A stretch of 8,863 bases of DNA from Candidatus Roizmanbacteria bacterium CG11_big_fil_rev_8_21_14_0_20_36_8. GTDB taxonomy: Bacteria > Patescibacteriota > Microgenomatia > UBA1406 > GWC2-37-13. The translations under genes and the position numbers were made by a program. Under the pieces are notes generated by a model. That model saw nothing but the letters and a program-made list of their open reading frames with translations. It was not told the DNA's origin and did no database searches. This document shows, piece after piece, positions 6,413 to 8,863 of the stretch; the stretch's first letter is position 1; the number at the start of each line of letters is the position of its first letter. The DNA lies in assembly GCA_002796045.1 (NCBI GenBank), contig PCVM01000088.1, forward strand, positions 1 through 8,863, written 5' to 3'.

Positions 6413-7703
6413 CTGCTTTTCTTCCAGTTGAAAGGTAAGAAATTCCCATCGCCTTCATTTGGTCAGGGTTGTAGATATTCCTTCCGTCAATGATTTGTGG
6501 TTTTTTGAGAAGTTTTATAACTTTTTCGATATTTGCTTGCTTAAATTCATTCCACTCGGTCATAATTATTAGCGCATCAGCTCCATCGACTGCCTCATAT
6601 ATGTCATCAACATATTTAATCTTATCATCGATGAGTTTTTTTACGTTTTCCATTGCAGCAGGATCATAAGCTGTAATACTGTAATCAGCTTTAAGCAAAT
6701 CTTGAATAATGTAAACTGAAGGTGAAAAACGAATATCGTCTGTGTTTGGTTTGAAGCTTAGACCCCAGATGGCAATATTTTTTCCATCTACATTGTTAAT
6801 TATTTTTTTAAGCATATTATCTCGAACTGTCCTATTAATTTGTTCAACAGCATCAAGTAGACCAGTATCGAGCTTTAAGTGTTTACCTGTCTCATTTAAC
6901 GCCATGACGTCCTTGGGAAAGCATGAGCCCCCATATCCAATTCCAGCGTACAGAAACTTTCGACCAATTCTATTGTCAGCTCCAACCGCATCCATAATTG
7001 TTTCGATGTCTGCGCCTGACTCCTCTGCATATAGCGAGATTAGATTTGCAAAAGAGATTTTAGTTGCAAGCATCGCATTTGATGCGTACTTGATTATTTC
7101 AGCACTTGCCAGATCTGTGATCACACGTTCTCCTGGAAGTGATTTATGAGCTTTTAATATCACATCGACTGCCTTTTTTGACTTTGATCCAACTACAACG
7201 CGGTCAGGATAAAGAGTATCATTTATTGCAGTCCCTTCACGAAGAAACTCAGGACATGAGGCTACGTCAAACTCAGCACCATCTTGCTTTACTTTGTTTA
7301 TTATCTCCTCAACTTTCAGATTTGTGCCAACTGGAACCGTGCTTTTACATGAAACTACTGCATATCCTTTATTAAGATTTTTACCAATATTTTCAGCAAC
7401 TTTCAATACTGCTGAGAGGTCAGCTTCGCCAGTTGCAGTAGGCGGAGTGCCCACTGCTATAAAAACGACTTCAGAGCCTGGAATTGCTTTTTCATAATCA
7501 AGTGTAAATTGAATTCGTCCAGCATCAAGATTTTTTCTAAGAAGCTCTTTAAGTCCTGGCTCATAGATTAGTGGATCGCCATTATTTAATTTTTTAACTT
7601 TCTCAGGAGTATGTCCTATCACAAAGACATCATTTCCAAAATCTGCAAAAACACAAGCAGTTACAAGTCCAACATATCCATGTCCGATAAAAGTTATTAT
7701 CAT
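6408..7703 (-). CDS. ugd: UDP-glucose 6-dehydrogenase
   Basis: This 431-residue cytoplasmic enzyme oxidises UDP-glucose to UDP-glucuronate in two steps. The Rossmann motif GHGYVGL is at residues 7-13, followed by GDPLIYEPGLKELL (42-55), FIAVGTPP (81-88), SCKSTVPVGT (118-127) and CPEFLREGTAINDTLYPDRV (150-169). The catalytic core is complete: Lys205 and Asn209 in EIIKYASNAMLATK, and Cys261, Lys264 and Asp265 in GIGYGGSCFPKD. The C-terminal UDP-binding domain has GLSFKPNTDDIRFSPS (314-329) and ends with DGRNIYNP and STGR. The acidic residue that normally follows strand 2 and binds the NAD ribose (V-D-I/V in relatives) is missing; residues 28-36 read VIGHTPEKV. This may affect cofactor preference. 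The gene is first in the ugd-uxs-glycosyltransferase set and has a clear promoter just before its ATG. Confidence 0.96.
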   Translation of the reverse strand: MIITFIGHGYVGLVTACVFADFGNDVFVIGHTPEKVKKLNNGDPLIYEPGLKELLRKNLDAGRIQFTLDYEKAIPGSEVVFIAVGTPPTATGEADLSAVLKVAENIGKNLNKGYAVVSCKSTVPVGTNLKVEEIINKVKQDGAEFDVASCPEFLREGTAINDTLYPDRVVVGSKSKKAVDVILKAHKSLPGERVITDLASAEIIKYASNAMLATKISFANLISLYAEESGADIETIMDAVGADNRIGRKFLYAGIGYGGSCFPKDVMALNETGKHLKLDTGLLDAVEQINRTVRDNMLKKIINNVDGKNIAIWGLSFKPNTDDIRFSPSVYIIQDLLKADYSITAYDPAAMENVKKLIDDKIKYVDDIYEAVDGADALIIMTEWNEFKQANIEKVIKLLKKPQIIDGRNIYNPDQMKAMGISYLSTGRKAV

Positions 7704-7711
7704 ATGGGGAA

Positions 7712-7740
7712 ATGATAATTGAAATGAAGCTAAAATGCAA
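7712..7740 (-). promoter_or_regulatory. Sigma-70-type promoter for the ugd-uxs-glycosyltransferase set
   Basis: On the minus strand TTGCAT (7740-7735) and TATCAT (7717-7712) are separated by exactly 17 nt, close to TTGACA-17-TATAAT. The -10 ends 8 nt before the ATG at 7703, so initiation 7 nt downstream would leave only 1-2 nt of leader. No Shine-Dalgarno can fit. This is the best promoter match in the window. Confidence 0.6.
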
Positions 7741-7802
7741 GAATGGGAGGGTGATATAAATTATTTTTTGATAGGTGGGAAATCGAGAGGGAGGACAAAA
7801 AC

Positions 7803-7844
7803 ATGTCGCCTCGAAGAATCTACGACTGCGTAAAGGATGTGTAA
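7803..7844 (+). CDS. 13-codon ORF with a strong Shine-Dalgarno (small peptide or gene remnant)
   Basis: GGGAGGA ends about 7 nt before an ATG, giving MSPRRIYDCVKDV and then TAA. This is the only strong Shine-Dalgarno I see before a start codon in the window, and a possible extended -10 (TG-A-TATAAA, 7752-7760) lies upstream. The peptide resembles the start of small basic proteins with a Y-x-C-V-K-x-V motif, so it may be the truncated front end of such a gene. I cannot identify it. It could equally be a leader peptide or chance in a decayed region. Confidence 0.25.
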   Translation: MSPRRIYDCVKDV

Positions 7845-8161
7845 AGTCCCATTTTAAATTTGTTTTTTTTCGTATTTGTATTATTCATAAGCTTTATGCC
7901 AACTGACCCCAATTCGCTTAATTGCACTAAAGCATGAACAGTGAGGCCGCTATATTTCCCTTATTTGGCCAATCAAGATCATCTGTTTGATAATATTAAG
8001 TTTTAAAGCGAAGTGCCCCTCATAAAAACCTACAGGTATTTTTGTGCATGTATGTGTATCTTCGAATGAAGTGGAGCCCTTAGATAATTGCAGGAAGACT
8101 TAAAGTAGATATTCCAGGAGAATTCATTACGCCAGAGACAATTTACCTTTACGGTCTTTTT
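7845..8161. other. Gene-poor stretch without an intact gene
   Basis: Both strands are broken by stops at short intervals. A T8 run lies near 7862. On the minus strand, 7820-7960 is open for about 47 codons and reads like protein (GKYSGLTVHALVQLSELG, then SVGIKLMNN), with a stop just upstream, so it may be a fragment of a lost gene. I do not recognise the family. On the plus strand, 8084-8200 is open but has no start or known motif in its first half. I see no tRNA-like cloverleaf or transposon end. Confidence 0.5.
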
Positions 8162-8488
8162 ATATCAAACCACACATATGATGAGATTGTCGTCTTGCAT
8201 TGATTTACTTTTAAAAAATTTATTTGAAAGTTTACCGATGAGCATTTACCGGGGAAATTATTTGATATTGTCAGATCTACCGGAGCTTCAAAAGAAGTGG
8301 ACACAATAATTAATCAAGTTGTTCTAATTCATCACAAGGAATGTGGAGCGTATGGTGCGGAAAGTATGCCAGAGCGGCATGCACATGATTTACAAAAAGC
8401 TAAGGATGCTATTGCGGCAAGATTTCTAAATATGAAGGTGGATCTGCATTACATGAAGCTTGACGGAACGAGCGAGAAAGTTGATTAA
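8162..8488 (+). pseudogene. Decayed small beta-carbonic-anhydrase-like gene
   Basis: The readable remnant is SNHTYDEIVVL, then a broken stretch, then KFTDEHLPGKLFDIVRSTGA, SKEVDTIINQ, VVLIHHKECGAYGAE and SMPERHAHDLQKAKDAIAAR, ending MKLDGTSEKVD and TAA at 8486-8488. LIHHKECGAYG carries the HxxC zinc-ligand pair typical of beta-carbonic-anhydrase relatives. The other zinc motif (CxDxR) is visible only across a frameshift: TGC ATT GAT (C-I-D) at 8197-8205, after which the frame must move by one base to continue F-T-F-K-K-F-I. The main frame has TGA stops at 8201-8203 and 8225-8227; the second sits where Trp (TGG) would fit. Between KEVDTIINQ and VVLIHH about 12-20 residues expected in relatives are missing, which suggests an in-frame deletion. 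The codon at the likely original start (8162) is ATA. Family and decay are well supported; the exact 5' end is not. Confidence 0.72.
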
Positions 8489-8504
8489 TAAATCGTTACT
8501 TATT

Positions 8505-8863
8505 TTAAATTAAATTTACACCTTCTTCAAATTTTTTCATCGGCTGAAACGTATTTTTCGATGTCATGATAAGCGAGTATTGAGGGCGGGGAGACTTATT
8601 TTTCCCATACTCTTCAAATTTCGTAGGTATGATAAGCGATTCAAGAAGACCATGAGCTTTTGCAATCATTCCAGCAATTTCAAAAGGAGTGTACGTTTTT
8701 CCACCGACTAAGTGATATATTTCTGACTTAAAATTATTCATCAAATATTTTAATCCATAAGCAATATCGTCAATGTTGGTCGGAGTCATTGCTGCATTGG
8801 TAATCATCGTTAGCTGTTTATTTTGCTCAAGTAACTTTTTTAGTCGCTTTACAAAGTCTGCTT
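8505..8863 (-). CDS. dTDP-4-dehydrorhamnose reductase (RmlD)-like, C-terminal part (partial)
   Basis: The frame runs open from the right edge to TAA at 8507-8505, giving 118 residues with the N-terminus outside the window. An internal ATG at 8807 is not the start, because the frame continues upstream of it (ADFVKRLKKLLEQNKQLT). Recognisable parts of the RmlD/extended SDR substrate-binding half are MTPTNIDDIAYGLKYLM, then IYHLVGGKTYTPFEIAGMIA, then PRPQYSLIMTSKN and a final FEEGVNLI. RmlD makes dTDP-L-rhamnose; related reductases act on other nucleotide sugars, and the catalytic YxxxK and cofactor motifs cannot be checked here. It lies upstream of and in the same direction as ugd, but they are separated by about 800 bp of decayed sequence. 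Its stop is 16 bp from the end of the carbonic anhydrase relic on the other strand. Confidence 0.8.
   Translation of the reverse strand, partial: ADFVKRLKKLLEQNKQLTMITNAAMTPTNIDDIAYGLKYLMNNFKSEIYHLVGGKTYTPFEIAGMIAKAHGLLESLIIPTKFEEYGKNKSPRPQYSLIMTSKNTFQPMKKFEEGVNLI

Noticed and set aside
8024..8043. ACCT-AC-AGGT flanked by A and T runs as a bidirectional terminator.
   Set aside because: The 4-bp stem would need a 2-nt loop and the flanking runs pair only with a bulge; it is too weak to call.
8201..8227. Read the two in-frame TGA codons as recoded Trp or Gly (genetic code 4 or 25).
   Set aside because: The glycosyltransferase gene ends in TGA, intact genes use TGG for Trp (for example GDWGTQ in argS), and no intact gene contains in-frame TGA. 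Recoding would also leave the CxDxR motif broken, so pseudogene decay explains more.
8297..8488. A standalone 63-residue gene starting at GTG 8297.
   Set aside because: Its sequence continues upstream in frame as carbonic-anhydrase-like coding sequence to 8228, and beyond that across stops and a frameshift. It is the back half of the relic rather than a new small gene.
7704..8504. Insertion sequence or genomic island remnant with direct or inverted terminal repeats.
   Set aside because: I found no transposase motifs, no matching ends and no target-site duplication by eye.

Overview
This AT-rich window looks like a chromosomal piece of a Candidate Phyla Radiation (Patescibacteria) genome, perhaps Microgenomates. 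That placement is an inference. It rests on base composition, very tight gene packing (convergent gaps of 4 and 13 bp), and gene content: a PEGA/SH3 surface protein, a glycosyltransferase fused to GtrA, and a UDP-sugar cassette. Several start codons also lie only a few bases after a -10-like box with no Shine-Dalgarno sequence, which suggests leaderless mRNAs. The standard stop-code assignment is supported: TGA ends the glycosyltransferase gene and the intact genes have no in-frame TGA.

Layout. 1-230 (+) is the 3' end of a gene that may encode a LytR C-terminal-type domain. 244-1947 (-) is argS, and upstream of it on the same strand is a 12-13 helix cation:proton antiporter (1972-3309, -). 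A 123-bp divergent intergenic region (3310-3432) separates the antiporter from a membrane-anchored protein with two PEGA domains and an SH3 domain (3433-4314, +). Next comes a minus-strand set transcribed from 7703 down to 4319: UDP-glucose 6-dehydrogenase, UDP-glucuronate decarboxylase (UDP-xylose synthase), and a polyprenyl-phosphate sugar synthase-like GT2 fused to GtrA. The first two enzymes should make UDP-glucuronate and then UDP-xylose. The third would load a sugar onto a lipid carrier and help move it across the membrane. Together they suggest building of a cell-surface glycan or glycoconjugate.

7704-8504 is a gene-poor stretch of about 800 bp. It carries the clearest promoter in the window (for the dehydrogenase), a 13-codon ORF with a strong Shine-Dalgarno, and the decayed remains of a small beta-carbonic-anhydrase-like gene on the plus strand (about 8162-8488). 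That relic has a frameshift in the CxDxR zinc motif, two in-frame stops, and probably an internal deletion. The window ends inside an RmlD-like dTDP-4-dehydrorhamnose reductase (8505 to the edge, -), another sugar-nucleotide enzyme, so the whole right half appears to be a surface-sugar locus interrupted by a gene graveyard.

I found no rRNA, tRNA, CRISPR array, insertion sequence or confident Rho-independent terminator. I also found no clearly undescribed system. The items most worth checking are the carbonic anhydrase relic, the loss of the NAD-ribose-binding acidic residue in the dehydrogenase, and the repeated promoter-next-to-start architecture.
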